This document shows positions 34,448-43,469 of a DNA stretch of 64,000 nucleotides, in pieces. The notes below the pieces were generated by a model, which saw nothing but the letters and a program-made list of their open reading frames with translations, did not search any database and had not been told where the DNA came from. The position numbers and the translations under genes were made by a program. Position 1 is the stretch's first letter; every line of letters starts with the position of its first letter. Source of the stretch: Rhodospirillales bacterium (lineage in GTDB: Bacteria > Pseudomonadota > Alphaproteobacteria > SMXQ01); contig JABIXC010000010.1 of the NCBI GenBank assembly GCA_018666775.1, positions 1 through 64,000 of the forward strand. Direction: 5' to 3'.

Positions 34448-35723
34448 AACGCGTCCGCCCCATCAAGGTCTTCTTTCCCAGATAATAGGGTTTCCAGCAG
34501 GCAATGGTTACCGGCACCGACACATTCAGCCAGAATGCTGTGAACATCAGGGTGTAAAACGCCTGCTCGCTGAGGATGGCATTCTGGACATAGGCAATGT
34601 CCATGACCACAAAGGCAAGTTCAGCGCGCCCCAGCATGCCAAAGCCAATCATCATGCTTTCACGCCATTCAAATTTTCCTGTATAGCGTGCGGCCAATGC
34701 CGCCGATGCGATCTGGACAATGAAAATGGCCCCCAACAACACCATTGTCTGGGGAATGACGGAAATCACGACATCCCATTTCAGGATGATTTTGGTGCCA
34801 AGATCGACAAAAAATACGGGCCCAATCCACGAAAAGGCGACGTTGTCGATGATGCCCTTGGTGAACTGATAATGAGAGCCATTGGGGGTCTGATCTGATT
34901 TTGGCGCGGTGTGGAAATATTCTTCTTTTAAAATCAAGCCTGCCATATAGGCCCCGACCGCAGGATGAAGGCCAAACCAGTGGGCGGCCAGTCCAATAAA
35001 CATGGCAAAGGTCAGGATAATCAACGTGGCATGTTGGCCCTCGCTGAGGGACAAGATGTGCTTGATGCCAAACCGTCCCAGCCATGGAAACCAGCGAACC
35101 AGCCCTTTGGGTTCATGGGGCAAGACCCAGGCGCCAATCAGAGTAATGGCAAAGAAGAACACCATGGTTTTGCCAAGAATCTGGCTGACCCCGAGAAAGG
35201 TGGCTGGTCCCGCACCGGTGGCAATGGGGATAAGCACGGCAACGAGGGCCAATGAGCTGACACTGTCGATGACCGCCGATGTCATGATGCCGTTGGCGAC
35301 ATTTGACGATTGCAAGCCTTCTTCCTTGAGCGACACCATGGTCAGCGAGACGGCTGTTGCGGTCATGGTCAGGCCAAAGATGAGGGCCATATTGGTGTCT
35401 GCCCAAAAATATTGGGCGACAAAATAGGCGGTGAAAAAGGGTGCTATGGCGCCGAACAGGGCAATGCCCCAGGCACGTTTGACGCCAGCCAGGAAATTTT
35501 CTGTGCTTTCTTCGAACCCCAGCGCAAACATGATCAAGATCATGCCAATTTCGGAAAAGCCACGAATGAACGGATGACTGTTTTCGGGCAGGATACCCAA
35601 ATTGACCAAAATGGCCCCAACGGCTAGAAAATAAAGAACGGGGGTCAGGCGCGTTTTTTTGGCTGCAAAGACAGCAAACAGGACGCCAGCCCAAATGATG
35701 GCAAGATGAAGAAGCGGTTCCAT
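34428..35723 (-). CDS. Monovalent cation:proton antiporter (CPA2/KefB-like)
   Basis: 431-residue membrane protein with about 12 hydrophobic segments and the Na_H_Exchanger fold (PF00999). IRGFSEIGMILIMFALGFEESTENF and TMTATAVSLTMVSLKEEGLQSSNVANGIMTSAVIDSVSSLALVA are the family core, with the transport-site aspartate in VIDSVSS. The C-terminal nucleotide-binding (RCK/TrkA) domain of Kef systems is absent. ATG 35723 is favoured over the TTG at 35759. It ends inside a 13-bp tandem repeat; glnS follows on the same strand. Exchanges Na+ or K+ for H+ for pH or salt balance. Confidence 0.88.
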   Translation of the reverse strand: MEPLLHLAIIWAGVLFAVFAAKKTRLTPVLYFLAVGAILVNLGILPENSHPFIRGFSEIGMILIMFALGFEESTENFLAGVKRAWGIALFGAIAPFFTAYFVAQYFWADTNMALIFGLTMTATAVSLTMVSLKEEGLQSSNVANGIMTSAVIDSVSSLALVAVLIPIATGAGPATFLGVSQILGKTMVFFFAITLIGAWVLPHEPKGLVRWFPWLGRFGIKHILSLSEGQHATLIILTFAMFIGLAAHWFGLHPAVGAYMAGLILKEEYFHTAPKSDQTPNGSHYQFTKGIIDNVAFSWIGPVFFVDLGTKIILKWDVVISVIPQTMVLLGAIFIVQIASAALAARYTGKFEWRESMMIGFGMLGRAELAFVVMDIAYVQNAILSEQAFYTLMFTAFWLNVSVPVTIACWKPYYLGKKTLMGRTRSDKAGR

Positions 35724-35867
35724 TAAACTGGTCTTAGGGCCTTGTCCGTTAATGTGCAAGCGTCTGATTGCATCCGTGCCGTTCCATGTGACGGCTTTGT
35801 CACTTTATGATAAAACGAATGTAGGGCAGGTGCAAAGCCAACGATCAGGACGTGGGAGAACATAAAG

Positions 35868-36347
35868 ATGGCCATCAGACAAAAGGAACCAGGAGCACGT
35901 TCCAGCACCCGAAGCGCACATTCCGTGTGCAACAGTAAGGTGCGTTGTGAAATTGATGCGGGTGGGCATACCATTATTACCGATGAGCCGGTGCCACGCG
36001 GTGGCGATGATACCGGCGCTTCACCCCTTGCCTGTTTGACGGCATCGCTTGCGGCCTGCCAGACGGTGCAGATTGTTAAAGTGGCCGAAGCCATGCGGTT
36101 TAACCATGGCGCTATTTCCATCGAAGCAACCACCACCACGGATCGCACAGAGGGCAAAAAGGGCAATGACAAGGTCATGCGCTTTTCCGGCGCCAGTTTG
36201 GTTATTGATATTGAAACCGATGAGCCATCAGAACGTGTCGATCGATTGGCGAGTTTGTCTGAAGACCGGTGCCCTGTGGGAAATTTGTTTTCCGATGCCG
36301 GGTTTGAACCATCGGTCACTTGGAATGCACGTCCTATGAAAGGCTAG
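35868..36347 (+). CDS. OsmC-family peroxiredoxin-like protein
   Basis: 159-residue OsmC/Ohr-fold protein. The two conserved cysteines are in SLAACQTVQI and EDRCPVGNLF; the first is preceded by DDTGASPLACLTA, the family signature. These proteins reduce organic hydroperoxides using a thiol cofactor. A GGGAGA site precedes the ATG. The TAXI gene starts 9 bp after its stop, so the two are likely co-transcribed, although their jobs are not obviously related. Confidence 0.9.
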   Translation: MAIRQKEPGARSSTRSAHSVCNSKVRCEIDAGGHTIITDEPVPRGGDDTGASPLACLTASLAACQTVQIVKVAEAMRFNHGAISIEATTTTDRTEGKKGNDKVMRFSGASLVIDIETDEPSERVDRLASLSEDRCPVGNLFSDAGFEPSVTWNARPMKG

Positions 36348-36356
36348 TTTTTATCT

Positions 36357-37370
36357 ATGTTCCGGCTATTTGCCAGTTTTGTTTGTATTGCCATTTTGGG
36401 CTTTGGTGTTTCATCACCCAAAGCCCAAGAGATGAAATTTTTTCGAATTGGCACAGGCTCAATTTCCGGCATTTATTTTCCCGTTGGTGGCCTTCTTGCC
36501 AGTGCCATTTCCAACCCGTCAGGGGCAACGCTTTGTGGCAGGGGCGGATCATGCGGTGTCGCGGGCCTTGTAGCCGTGGCTCAGGCAAGCCGGGGGTCGA
36601 TTGCCAACATTAAGACCATTGCTCAAGGCAAAATCGAATCGGGCTTGGCCCAGGCCGACATGGCGTATTTCGCGGCCAATGGCAAAGACCTTTTTAAAAA
36701 ATCCGGTGCAATCAGGGGCCTTCGGGCCATCGCCAATTTGTACCCCGAAGCCGTCCACATTGTCGTTCGGCGCAGTTCAAAAATTCGCAGCATTGATGAT
36801 CTTGGTGGCAAAAGAATTTCGCTTGATCTTCGTGGCTCCGGGACCCGCAACATTGCCCGGCGTATTTTGCAGGGCTACGGAATTACCCTGAAAGATATTC
36901 GCCAGGTCAATTCCCAGATCGGTCCTGCCATGGACCGGCTTCGTGCCGGGACAATTGATGCGTTCTTTTTTGTGGGCGGGTTTCCTGCACCCGCCATTGA
37001 ACGATTAAGCCATGAAACGCCCATCAATCTGTTACCCATGCGCAGAACACGGACGGCGGCCATTCGCATCACCAATCCGTTTCTGGCCAAAACAATTATT
37101 CCCACCGGCACCTATGGCATCAAGAAAGCCGTTGAAACCTTGTCCGTTGGGGCTTTGTGGTTGGTATCGGATAAAATGGATGAAAAAACGGTCTATGGCA
37201 TCACCCGGGCCTTATGGCATCCCACCACTCGTGCCATCCTTGATCAGGGGCCGCCTGCAACGCGGCAAATTCGTGTTGAAAATGCCCTGAATGGGGTGGT
37301 CATTCCTCTTCATGCCGGTGCCCGGCGCTACTATCGTGAAAAGGGAATGCTGGCCAAACACCGTCCTTGA
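36357..37370 (+). CDS. TAXI-family TRAP solute-binding protein
   Basis: 337-residue exported binding protein (TAXI, PF16868). Signal peptide about residues 1-23 (ends SPKAQE), then FFRIGTGSISGIYFPVGGLLASAI, the family's N-terminal motif, CGRGGSCGVAGLVAVAQASRGS with two cysteines, and KRISLDLRGSGTRNIARRIL for the second lobe. These proteins feed TRAP transporters, usually for glutamate-like or other carboxylate ligands. No TRAP membrane subunit (4TM/12TM) lies beside it. Convergent with the GST gene, 8 bp between stops. Confidence 0.85.
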   Translation: MFRLFASFVCIAILGFGVSSPKAQEMKFFRIGTGSISGIYFPVGGLLASAISNPSGATLCGRGGSCGVAGLVAVAQASRGSIANIKTIAQGKIESGLAQADMAYFAANGKDLFKKSGAIRGLRAIANLYPEAVHIVVRRSSKIRSIDDLGGKRISLDLRGSGTRNIARRILQGYGITLKDIRQVNSQIGPAMDRLRAGTIDAFFFVGGFPAPAIERLSHETPINLLPMRRTRTAAIRITNPFLAKTIIPTGTYGIKKAVETLSVGALWLVSDKMDEKTVYGITRALWHPTTRAILDQGPPATRQIRVENALNGVVIPLHAGARRYYREKGMLAKHRP

Positions 37371-37378
37371 GCCTGGTT

Positions 37379-38059
37379 TTATTCACCAGATGTGGGGTCA
37401 ATTTCAAATTCCTGAATCACCCATGGCTCGCATTTGGCAGCCTCACACCATTCAACCATCAAGGGATGCGCATTGACCGCATCCATATAGGCAATGGCGC
37501 CTTCTTCAAGAGGAATTTCATGGGTGGTGAAACGGCTGACAATGGGGGCGAACATGGCATCAAGGGCCGAAAATTCGCCTAGGAGATAAGGCCCTTCCCC
37601 GCACGCGTTGGCATGGCTGCGCTGTGCCTCGCGCCAGATGGCCTGAATGCGATTGATGTCGCCCTGAACCAAATCATTTAATTCAATGCCGGGGATTTGG
37701 CGGCGCATGTTCATCGGCAGGGCGCGGCGAAGCGGGATGAACCCGCCATGCATTTCTGACGCCACAGCCCGTGCCCAGGCCCGTTCTGCGGGGGCTTTCG
37801 GCCAAAGCCCTGCATCGGGACATTTTTCAGCCAGATATTCAATAATCCCCATAGATTCCCAAACCGTTACCGCACCGTCGATCAGGGCAGGCAGCTTTGC
37901 CGATGGCGAATATTTCAGAATTTCCGTTCGGGAGTCAGCTTGGCGCAGGGGGATAACGATTTCATCAAAATCGAGCCCGCTTAACTTCATAGCGAGCCAC
38001 CCTCTGAGCGACCACGATGAATAATTTTTGTTGGCGATTACAAAGGTAATGTCAGCCAT
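37379..38059 (-). CDS. Glutathione S-transferase
   Basis: 226-residue GST. The N-terminal thioredoxin-like domain shows NKNYSSWSLRGWLAMKLSGLDF (Ser/Tyr region contacting glutathione), AKLPALIDG (cis-Pro) and VWESMGIIEYLAEK (ES motif for glutathione); the C-terminal helical domain includes LGEFSALDAMFAPIV. ATG 38059 has GGGAG upstream at slightly long spacing; ATG 38077 is alternative. It conjugates glutathione to electrophiles or acts as a peroxidase. Confidence 0.9.
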   Translation of the reverse strand: MADITFVIANKNYSSWSLRGWLAMKLSGLDFDEIVIPLRQADSRTEILKYSPSAKLPALIDGAVTVWESMGIIEYLAEKCPDAGLWPKAPAERAWARAVASEMHGGFIPLRRALPMNMRRQIPGIELNDLVQGDINRIQAIWREAQRSHANACGEGPYLLGEFSALDAMFAPIVSRFTTHEIPLEEGAIAYMDAVNAHPLMVEWCEAAKCEPWVIQEFEIDPTSGE

Positions 38060-38210
38060 TGCCGGGCATGCTCCCATAAGTCTGATTTTATTTTATCTGC
38101 ATTCCTGATACGCGAGGGAATCAATTATGGCAAGGGAGGGGGAAAAAATGAACCCTTGATCCAAGAGGTGCTAGTCTTGGTTTGTTCATATTCTGGTTGA
38201 AAGGCGTCTG

Positions 38211-39641
38211 ATGACACTGAAGGCATTCATTGCGAAAAAACAAAAAGGCACGGTTCCATTAATGGCCATTGCTGAGGGTAATTTTATAAAATGGCGGGCT
38301 GGGTGTCCGGCTCGAACAAAGGCTTGGCTGCGGGCCAGCGGCTTTCAGGCCAAACCCGGAACGACAAGCCTGATGGCGGGCCGAAACGGGGAACTCGAAA
38401 GGGTTTTTATCGGTATCCCCAATGGTGTGGTGCCAACATCGGGCAGTCATTCGGCCATTGATGATGGCACCCTTTGGGCGTTTGCTGCCGCATCTGCCGG
38501 GTTGCCCAAGGGCAGCTATTCCCTTTCCGGGCCAGTGTCTAAAACCCTTGCTGCTCAGGCAGCCCTGGGCTGGGCATTGGGCAGTTATCGATTTGATCGT
38601 TACGTTACGAAAGCCAAATCGGGTGCCCAATTGGTTTTCCCGGAAAAGGCGGATCAAAAATTGGTAGAGAATGCCGCGCTGTCCACATTTCTGGTGCGCG
38701 ATCTGATCAATACGCCCGCCGGTGATATGGGGCCGCCAGATTTGGCTGCTGCGGCCAAAACGCTGGCCCGTGAATTTGGTGCCAAGCTTTCCGTCACCAC
38801 CGGTGCCCAGTTGTTGAAAAAGAACTATCCGGCAATCCATGCCGTGGGCCGTGCATCAGACAAGGCCCCCCGATTGATCGATCTGAATTGGCGCCATGGC
38901 AGCCGTAAAAAATTGCCCCGGGTCACCATTTGTGGAAAGGGCGTGTGTTTTGATACGGGCGGGCTGGATTTAAAATCGTCTGCCGGCATGAAAATGATGA
39001 AAAAGGATATGGGCGGCGCTGCACAGGCTTTGGGATTGGCGCGCATGATTATGGCTGCAAAATTACCTGTTCAGCTGCGGGTGCTTATCCCCGCCGTGGA
39101 AAATTCGGTCAGTGGCAATGCCTATCATCCCATGGACGTGATCAACACCCGCAAGGGCACCATGGTCGAAGTGGGCAACACCGATGCAGAAGGGCGGATT
39201 GTTCTTGCCGATGCCCTGGATGCGGCCTGCACAGATTCCCCTGATCTTTTGATCGACCTTGCCACCCTGACTGGGGCTGCGCGGGTGGCGCTGGGGACAG
39301 GCATTGGGGCGTTGTTTTGTAATGATGATCAATTGGCCGAAGATACGCTGGCCGCTGGCATGGCCACCCAAGACCCCCTGTGGCGCCTGCCCCTGTGGCA
39401 GCCTTACCGGGAAAAACTTTCAAGCGCCATTGCAGACATCAACAACATCTCGCCGGGTGGCTACGGCGGGGCCATTACCGCAGCTTTGTTTCTGGAGACG
39501 TTCGTCACAAAGGATACGCCCTGGATCCATCTCGATTTTATGGGCTGGAATGATAAAGGGCGTGCGGGCCGCCCTGAAGGGGGCGAGGCCCAGGGCATGC
39601 GGGCGTTGTTTGCCATGATCGTGAAACGGTTTGGTTCTTGA
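38211..39641 (+). CDS. Leucyl aminopeptidase family (M17) metallopeptidase
   Basis: 476-residue cytosolic aminopeptidase. The metal and catalytic residues are all visible: GKGVCFDTGGLDLK (Lys, Asp), MMKKDMGGAAQ (Asp), and NTDAEGRIVLADAL (Asp, Glu, Arg), the M17 signature. It removes N-terminal amino acids from peptides as a hexamer with two metal ions. The N-terminal macro-like domain is divergent. AAAGG precedes the ATG. A nested inverted repeat follows it and precedes the MarR gene. Confidence 0.92.
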   Translation: MTLKAFIAKKQKGTVPLMAIAEGNFIKWRAGCPARTKAWLRASGFQAKPGTTSLMAGRNGELERVFIGIPNGVVPTSGSHSAIDDGTLWAFAAASAGLPKGSYSLSGPVSKTLAAQAALGWALGSYRFDRYVTKAKSGAQLVFPEKADQKLVENAALSTFLVRDLINTPAGDMGPPDLAAAAKTLAREFGAKLSVTTGAQLLKKNYPAIHAVGRASDKAPRLIDLNWRHGSRKKLPRVTICGKGVCFDTGGLDLKSSAGMKMMKKDMGGAAQALGLARMIMAAKLPVQLRVLIPAVENSVSGNAYHPMDVINTRKGTMVEVGNTDAEGRIVLADALDAACTDSPDLLIDLATLTGAARVALGTGIGALFCNDDQLAEDTLAAGMATQDPLWRLPLWQPYREKLSSAIADINNISPGGYGGAITAALFLETFVTKDTPWIHLDFMGWNDKGRAGRPEGGEAQGMRALFAMIVKRFGS

Positions 39642-39678
39642 TTTCGCCCCGATCAGGCTCAGATCAGGCAGAGTTCTT

Positions 39679-39709
39679 GATCAAATTCCTGATTTAGGAT
39701 AGTTTGATC
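39679..39709. promoter_or_regulatory. Nested inverted repeat before the MarR gene
   Basis: GATCAAA (39679-39685) pairs with TTTGATC (39703-39709), enclosing TCCT (39687-39690) and AGGA (39696-39699). It lies 48 bp before the MarR start and 37 bp after the aminopeptidase stop. A MarR autoregulatory operator is the natural guess; a terminator is possible but the T-run is missing. Confidence 0.5.
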
Positions 39710-39757
39710 CGGCTCCGTAATGAATATGCGGTGAAGTGGCATAAGGATAAGAGACCC

Positions 39758-40108
39758 ATGGGCATTGCACTTGATTTTGATCAGGCCCTTGATATTTGGC
39801 GGGGCGCCGTTTTGGGTTCGGTGCGCGCCGATTCCCCAGACCTCAGCCAGCGGCAAATGGCCGTGATCCTTTTGGTGTACATGGGCAATCCCCCCCACAC
39901 TGTGCGTGGCTTGGCGGCGGAATTGCGGGTTTCAAAACCGGCCATTACCCGCGCCCTTGATCGATTGGAAGAACTGGAATTGATAAAGCGCCTGCCCGAT
40001 GAACGGGACAAGCGCTCTATTCTGGTCGGGCGCACCATTGCGGGGTCTGTGTATTTGCGTGAAATGGCCGACCGTATCACCATGGCGGCAGCGGTTACCG
40101 AACGCTAA
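39758..40108 (+). CDS. MarR-family transcriptional regulator
   Basis: 116-residue winged-helix protein. LSQRQMAVILLVYMGNPPHTVRGLAAELRVSKPAITRALDRLEELELIKRLPDERDKRSILVG holds the recognition helix (SKPAITRALDRLE) and the wing (DERDKRS). It is shorter than typical MarR proteins at both ends. ATG 39758 has AAGGA ten bases upstream; the frame is open to 39704, which would run through the inverted repeat. Its target may be itself; no drug-efflux neighbour is present. Confidence 0.85.
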   Translation: MGIALDFDQALDIWRGAVLGSVRADSPDLSQRQMAVILLVYMGNPPHTVRGLAAELRVSKPAITRALDRLEELELIKRLPDERDKRSILVGRTIAGSVYLREMADRITMAAAVTER

Positions 40109-40120
40109 ACCATTTTAGAT

Positions 40121-40426
40121 TTAGATGCGTCGCTCAGAGATAGTGATGATGCCAGGGGGAACAAGCCCCTCACCTGTGGCCAAGACGCAAGACCATTGTT
40201 CGTAATCGGTCAGCAGTGCCGTCCAGGTGCCATCGGACTTGGAAACATGGAATTCTAAAATGCCGGTTCCCTTGATTTCGCGAACTTCGGCCAGTTGTTC
40301 GCCATATTCGGTAATCAACGTATCCAGCATGCGGGAACGATCGAGACAAACGGCGGCTTGCGCGGGGCTGACCGGTGCTATGGCCAGAATCAGGATGGGT
40401 AACAATAGAAGCAAGAAGCGTTTCAT
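40121..40426 (-). CDS. Small secreted protein of unknown function
   Basis: 101-residue protein with a clear signal peptide (MKRFLLLLLPILILAIAPVSPAQA) and a mature part of about 77 residues with two cysteines (CLDRSRML, EQWSCVLATGEG), able to form one disulfide. I do not recognise a named family. AGAGAAGA precedes ATG 40426. It converges on the MarR gene (12 bp between stops) and stands alone. Confidence 0.7.
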   Translation of the reverse strand: MKRFLLLLLPILILAIAPVSPAQAAVCLDRSRMLDTLITEYGEQLAEVREIKGTGILEFHVSKSDGTWTALLTDYEQWSCVLATGEGLVPPGIITISERRI

Positions 40427-40769
40427 GGTCTTCTCTTTCGTTCCGATCCCCCCCACATCGAGTGGATCAAATCACCAGACCAATCATCCTTGTCCTTTTG
40501 TTCGCCCTGCCTCGGGTCTTTATAAATCCTGTTTCTTGTGACCCTGATTGCGGGGGGTCTGCCCATTTTTGCCCCTGATGGTTCCGGGGTCATTGCGATT
40601 GGCGTCTATGCCAAAAGAAGTAGTTCATCCTTTTTAAGGGACAAAAGTTAATTTTCTAATTATGTCTTTGAGCGAAATTTTAAAACGCGAAATTCGCAAG
40701 ATTATTACGCATGAAAAGCCATTATTTGGCAGTTTTATTGAGGTTTCTGCTGTTGGCACAATGCCCGAA
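40427..40769. other. 343-bp non-coding region
   Basis: Lies between the start of the small secreted gene and the end of yejF, so it should hold the promoter of the former and the 3' end of the yej operon. The right half (about 40600-40760) is clearly AT-richer than the surroundings and contains the palindrome GCGAAATTCGC (40687-40697). I see no gene or RNA I can name. Confidence 0.5.
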
Positions 40770-42404
40770 TTAATCGGGGATTGTGCTGAGATCAAAGGCC
40801 GCCGCCATCAGGGCCAAGGTATAAGGGGTTTTGGGGTGATCGAAGATATCTTCTGCCAGACCAAATTCGATCATTTTGCCATCCTTGATCACCAGAACCT
40901 CGTCGGCCATTGCGCGCACGACCCGAAGATCATGGCTGATGAACATATAGGCCAGCCCATGGCGGTCCTGAAGGTCGCGCAACAGATTGACGATCTGTGC
41001 CTGAACAGACATATCAAGGGCCGATGTTGGTTCATCAAGGATGATGATTTTGGGCTTTAAAACCAGTGCCCGGGCAATGGAAATGCGTTGGCGCTGGCCG
41101 CCAGAAAATTCGTGGGGATAGCGATGCTTGTCATGGGCATCCAGACCCACTTCTGACAGGGCAGCATCAATCAATGTTTCACGGGCCGCATCATCGCTGC
41201 CAATTTGGTGGACTTGTAACCCTTCGCCAATAATTTGGCTGACAGATAGACGTGGGGAAAGCGAAGAAAACGGGTCTTGGAAAACCACCTGAATTTCACG
41301 GCGAAACGGCCGGATTTCTTTTTCGGGCCGGCCATCCAATTGGTGTTCGCCAAAATGAATGCTGCCAACGCTTTGTTGCAGTCGCAAAAGCGCCATGCCC
41401 AGCGTCGTCTTGCCAGACCCAGATTCGCCCACCACCCCAAGGGTGCGGCCAACACGTAATTGTACGGAAAGCCCATCAACGGCTTTGATGTGGCTGGTAG
41501 TGCGTTGCAAGATGCCTTTCTTGACGGGGAACCAGACCCGCAGGTTTTCTGCCTCCATGATGATGGGGGTGTTGCGTGCTTCGCGTTCGGGCTTGGCTTT
41601 GGGTTCTGCTGCCAAAAGATGTTTGGTGTAGTCATGGGTGGGATGATCGAAGATATCGGCGGTTGGGCCGTGTTCGACGATTTGCCCATCGGTCATGACC
41701 AAAACCCGGTCCGCCATGTGGCGCACGATGCGAAGGTCGTGGGTGATTAATAAAAGCGCCATGCCCAGTTTCTTTTGCAGATCGATCAAAAGATCAAGAA
41801 TCTGGGCCTGAACCGTGACATCCAAAGCGGTGGTGGGTTCATCGGCGATCAACAGGTCTGGCTCATTGGCCAATGCCATGGCGATCATGACGCGCTGGCG
41901 CTGGCCACCGGATAATTCATGGGGATAAGCCTGAAGCCGGTTTTCCGCATCTTGTAATCCGACCATGTGCAACAGTTCCAGTGCCCTTGCCCGGGCATCA
42001 GAGGGGCGCAGCCCATTATGGAGCACCAGCGTTTCGGTGATCTGGCGTTCAATGTTGTGTAAGGGGTTAAGGGACGTCATGGGTTCCTGGAACACCATGG
42101 AAATACGATTGCCCCGAACGTTTGAAAGGGTCGTGTTGTCGGCACCAACCATTTCAATGCCATCAACCAAAATGGAACCCGTTGGGTGGCTGGCCGTGGG
42201 ATAGGGCAAAAGCTGCAAGATCGAAAGTGCGCTCACTGATTTTCCAGATCCCGATTCCCCGACCAAGGCAACGGTCTCTCCGTGCTTGATGGAAAGATCA
42301 ATCCCGCGCACGGCATCGGCATCTTCGTCATTGGTCCCAAAGCGAACAGAAAGATCGCGGATTTCTACGAATGGTTTTTCAGGGGATGGCGTCGATACGG
42401 TCAT
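40770..42404 (-). CDS. yejF: Oligopeptide-type ABC transporter ATPase, tandem domains
   Basis: 544-residue protein with two complete ABC ATPase domains. Walker A GESGSGKS and GESGSGKTT, signature LSGGQRQR and FSGGQRQR, and Walker B LLIADEPT and IILDEPT are all intact, so both sites should hydrolyse ATP. The tandem arrangement is that of YejF, which powers uptake of peptides and microcin C-like compounds through YejBE. It is the last gene of the run, 5 bp after yejE. Cytoplasmic face of the inner membrane. Confidence 0.93.
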   Translation of the reverse strand: MTVSTPSPEKPFVEIRDLSVRFGTNDEDADAVRGIDLSIKHGETVALVGESGSGKSVSALSILQLLPYPTASHPTGSILVDGIEMVGADNTTLSNVRGNRISMVFQEPMTSLNPLHNIERQITETLVLHNGLRPSDARARALELLHMVGLQDAENRLQAYPHELSGGQRQRVMIAMALANEPDLLIADEPTTALDVTVQAQILDLLIDLQKKLGMALLLITHDLRIVRHMADRVLVMTDGQIVEHGPTADIFDHPTHDYTKHLLAAEPKAKPEREARNTPIIMEAENLRVWFPVKKGILQRTTSHIKAVDGLSVQLRVGRTLGVVGESGSGKTTLGMALLRLQQSVGSIHFGEHQLDGRPEKEIRPFRREIQVVFQDPFSSLSPRLSVSQIIGEGLQVHQIGSDDAARETLIDAALSEVGLDAHDKHRYPHEFSGGQRQRISIARALVLKPKIIILDEPTSALDMSVQAQIVNLLRDLQDRHGLAYMFISHDLRVVRAMADEVLVIKDGKMIEFGLAEDIFDHPKTPYTLALMAAAFDLSTIPD

Positions 42405-42409
42405 GGCGC

Positions 42410-43468
42410 TTATCCCAACGTCTTGCGTGGATCAAAGGCATCACGCACCGCTTCGCCAACAAAAATCAACAGGCTGAGCATCATGGCCAGGACAAAAAAT
42501 CCGGAAAGCCCGATCCACGGTGCCTGAAGGTTGGCTTTGCCCTGGGCCAGAACTTCGCCAAGGGATGCCGATCCCGGCGGCATGCCAAGGCCCAGAAAAT
42601 CCAGTGATGTGAGCGCAGTAATCGCGCTGTTCAAAATAAAGGGCAGAAAGGTCAGGGTCGCCACCATGGCATTGGGCAACACGTGGCGATAGATGATGAC
42701 GCTGTCTGTGACCCCCAATGCCCGGGCGGCGCGCACGTAATCGAGCTGGCGGCCGCGCAGGAATTCCGCGCGCACAACAGACACCAGCGCCATCCATTGG
42801 AACAACAATAAAATCCCCAAAAGCCACCAAAACCCGGGCGTGACGAAGGACGCCATGATGATCAGGACATACAGGGTAGGCACCCCGGACCAGACCTCCA
42901 TGAAGCGTTGGGCCGCAAGATCAATCCAGCCGCCGAAATAGCCCTGCACCGCCCCGGCCATGATGCCGATGATGGTAGAAATGACGGTTAGGGTCAGGCC
43001 GAACAAGACCGATATGCGAAACCCGTAAATCAGCCGCGACAACAGATCGCGCCCTTGATCATCGGTGCCAACCCAGTGACTGGCCGATGGTGGTGCCGGT
43101 GCGGGCACGGTCAGGCGATAATCAATGGTGTTGTGGTGCCAGGGAATGGGCGGATGGATCATCCAGCCTTTTTTGGCGATATGGTCAACAAGCCATGGAT
43201 CGTTGTAATCTGCTTCGGTTGGAAACGCGCCCCCAAAGGTCGTTTCCGGATAGGCCTTGAAAATGGGTGTGTAATAGGCCCCGTCATATTTCACCAAGAT
43301 GGGTTTGTCATTGGCAATGAATTCGGCAAACAGGCCCAGCACAAAAAGTGCCAGAAAAATGATCAGCGAAATATAGCCCCGGCGGTTGGCCTTGAAGTTA
43401 TCAATGCGCCGGCGTGTCAGCGGCGTGATGGGGGTGCCGAAAAAACGATCAGGGGTGGGGGTGCTCAT
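42410..43468 (-). CDS. yejE: Oligopeptide-type ABC transporter permease
   Basis: 352-residue membrane protein with an N-terminal segment, a periplasmic insert (residues about 55-130, AYPETTFGGAFPTEADYND) and a BPD_transp_1 core of five to six segments; VRAARALGVTDSVIIYRHVLPNA is the EAA loop that contacts YejF, and HWVGTDDQGRDLLSRLIYGFR is typical for the DppC/YejE side. The stop of yejB is one base before its ATG. Gene order A-B-E-F matches the known system. Confidence 0.92.
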   Translation of the reverse strand: MSTPTPDRFFGTPITPLTRRRIDNFKANRRGYISLIIFLALFVLGLFAEFIANDKPILVKYDGAYYTPIFKAYPETTFGGAFPTEADYNDPWLVDHIAKKGWMIHPPIPWHHNTIDYRLTVPAPAPPSASHWVGTDDQGRDLLSRLIYGFRISVLFGLTLTVISTIIGIMAGAVQGYFGGWIDLAAQRFMEVWSGVPTLYVLIIMASFVTPGFWWLLGILLLFQWMALVSVVRAEFLRGRQLDYVRAARALGVTDSVIIYRHVLPNAMVATLTFLPFILNSAITALTSLDFLGLGMPPGSASLGEVLAQGKANLQAPWIGLSGFFVLAMMLSLLIFVGEAVRDAFDPRKTLG

Positions 43469-43469
43469 A

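Noticed and set aside
39704-39757. Upstream extension of the MarR gene
   Set aside because: It would run through the inverted repeat and has no ribosome site, unlike ATG 39758.
40662-41060. Plus-strand open frame starting in the non-coding gap before yejF
   Set aside because: Most of it is the mirror of yejF; the first 35 codons alone show nothing.
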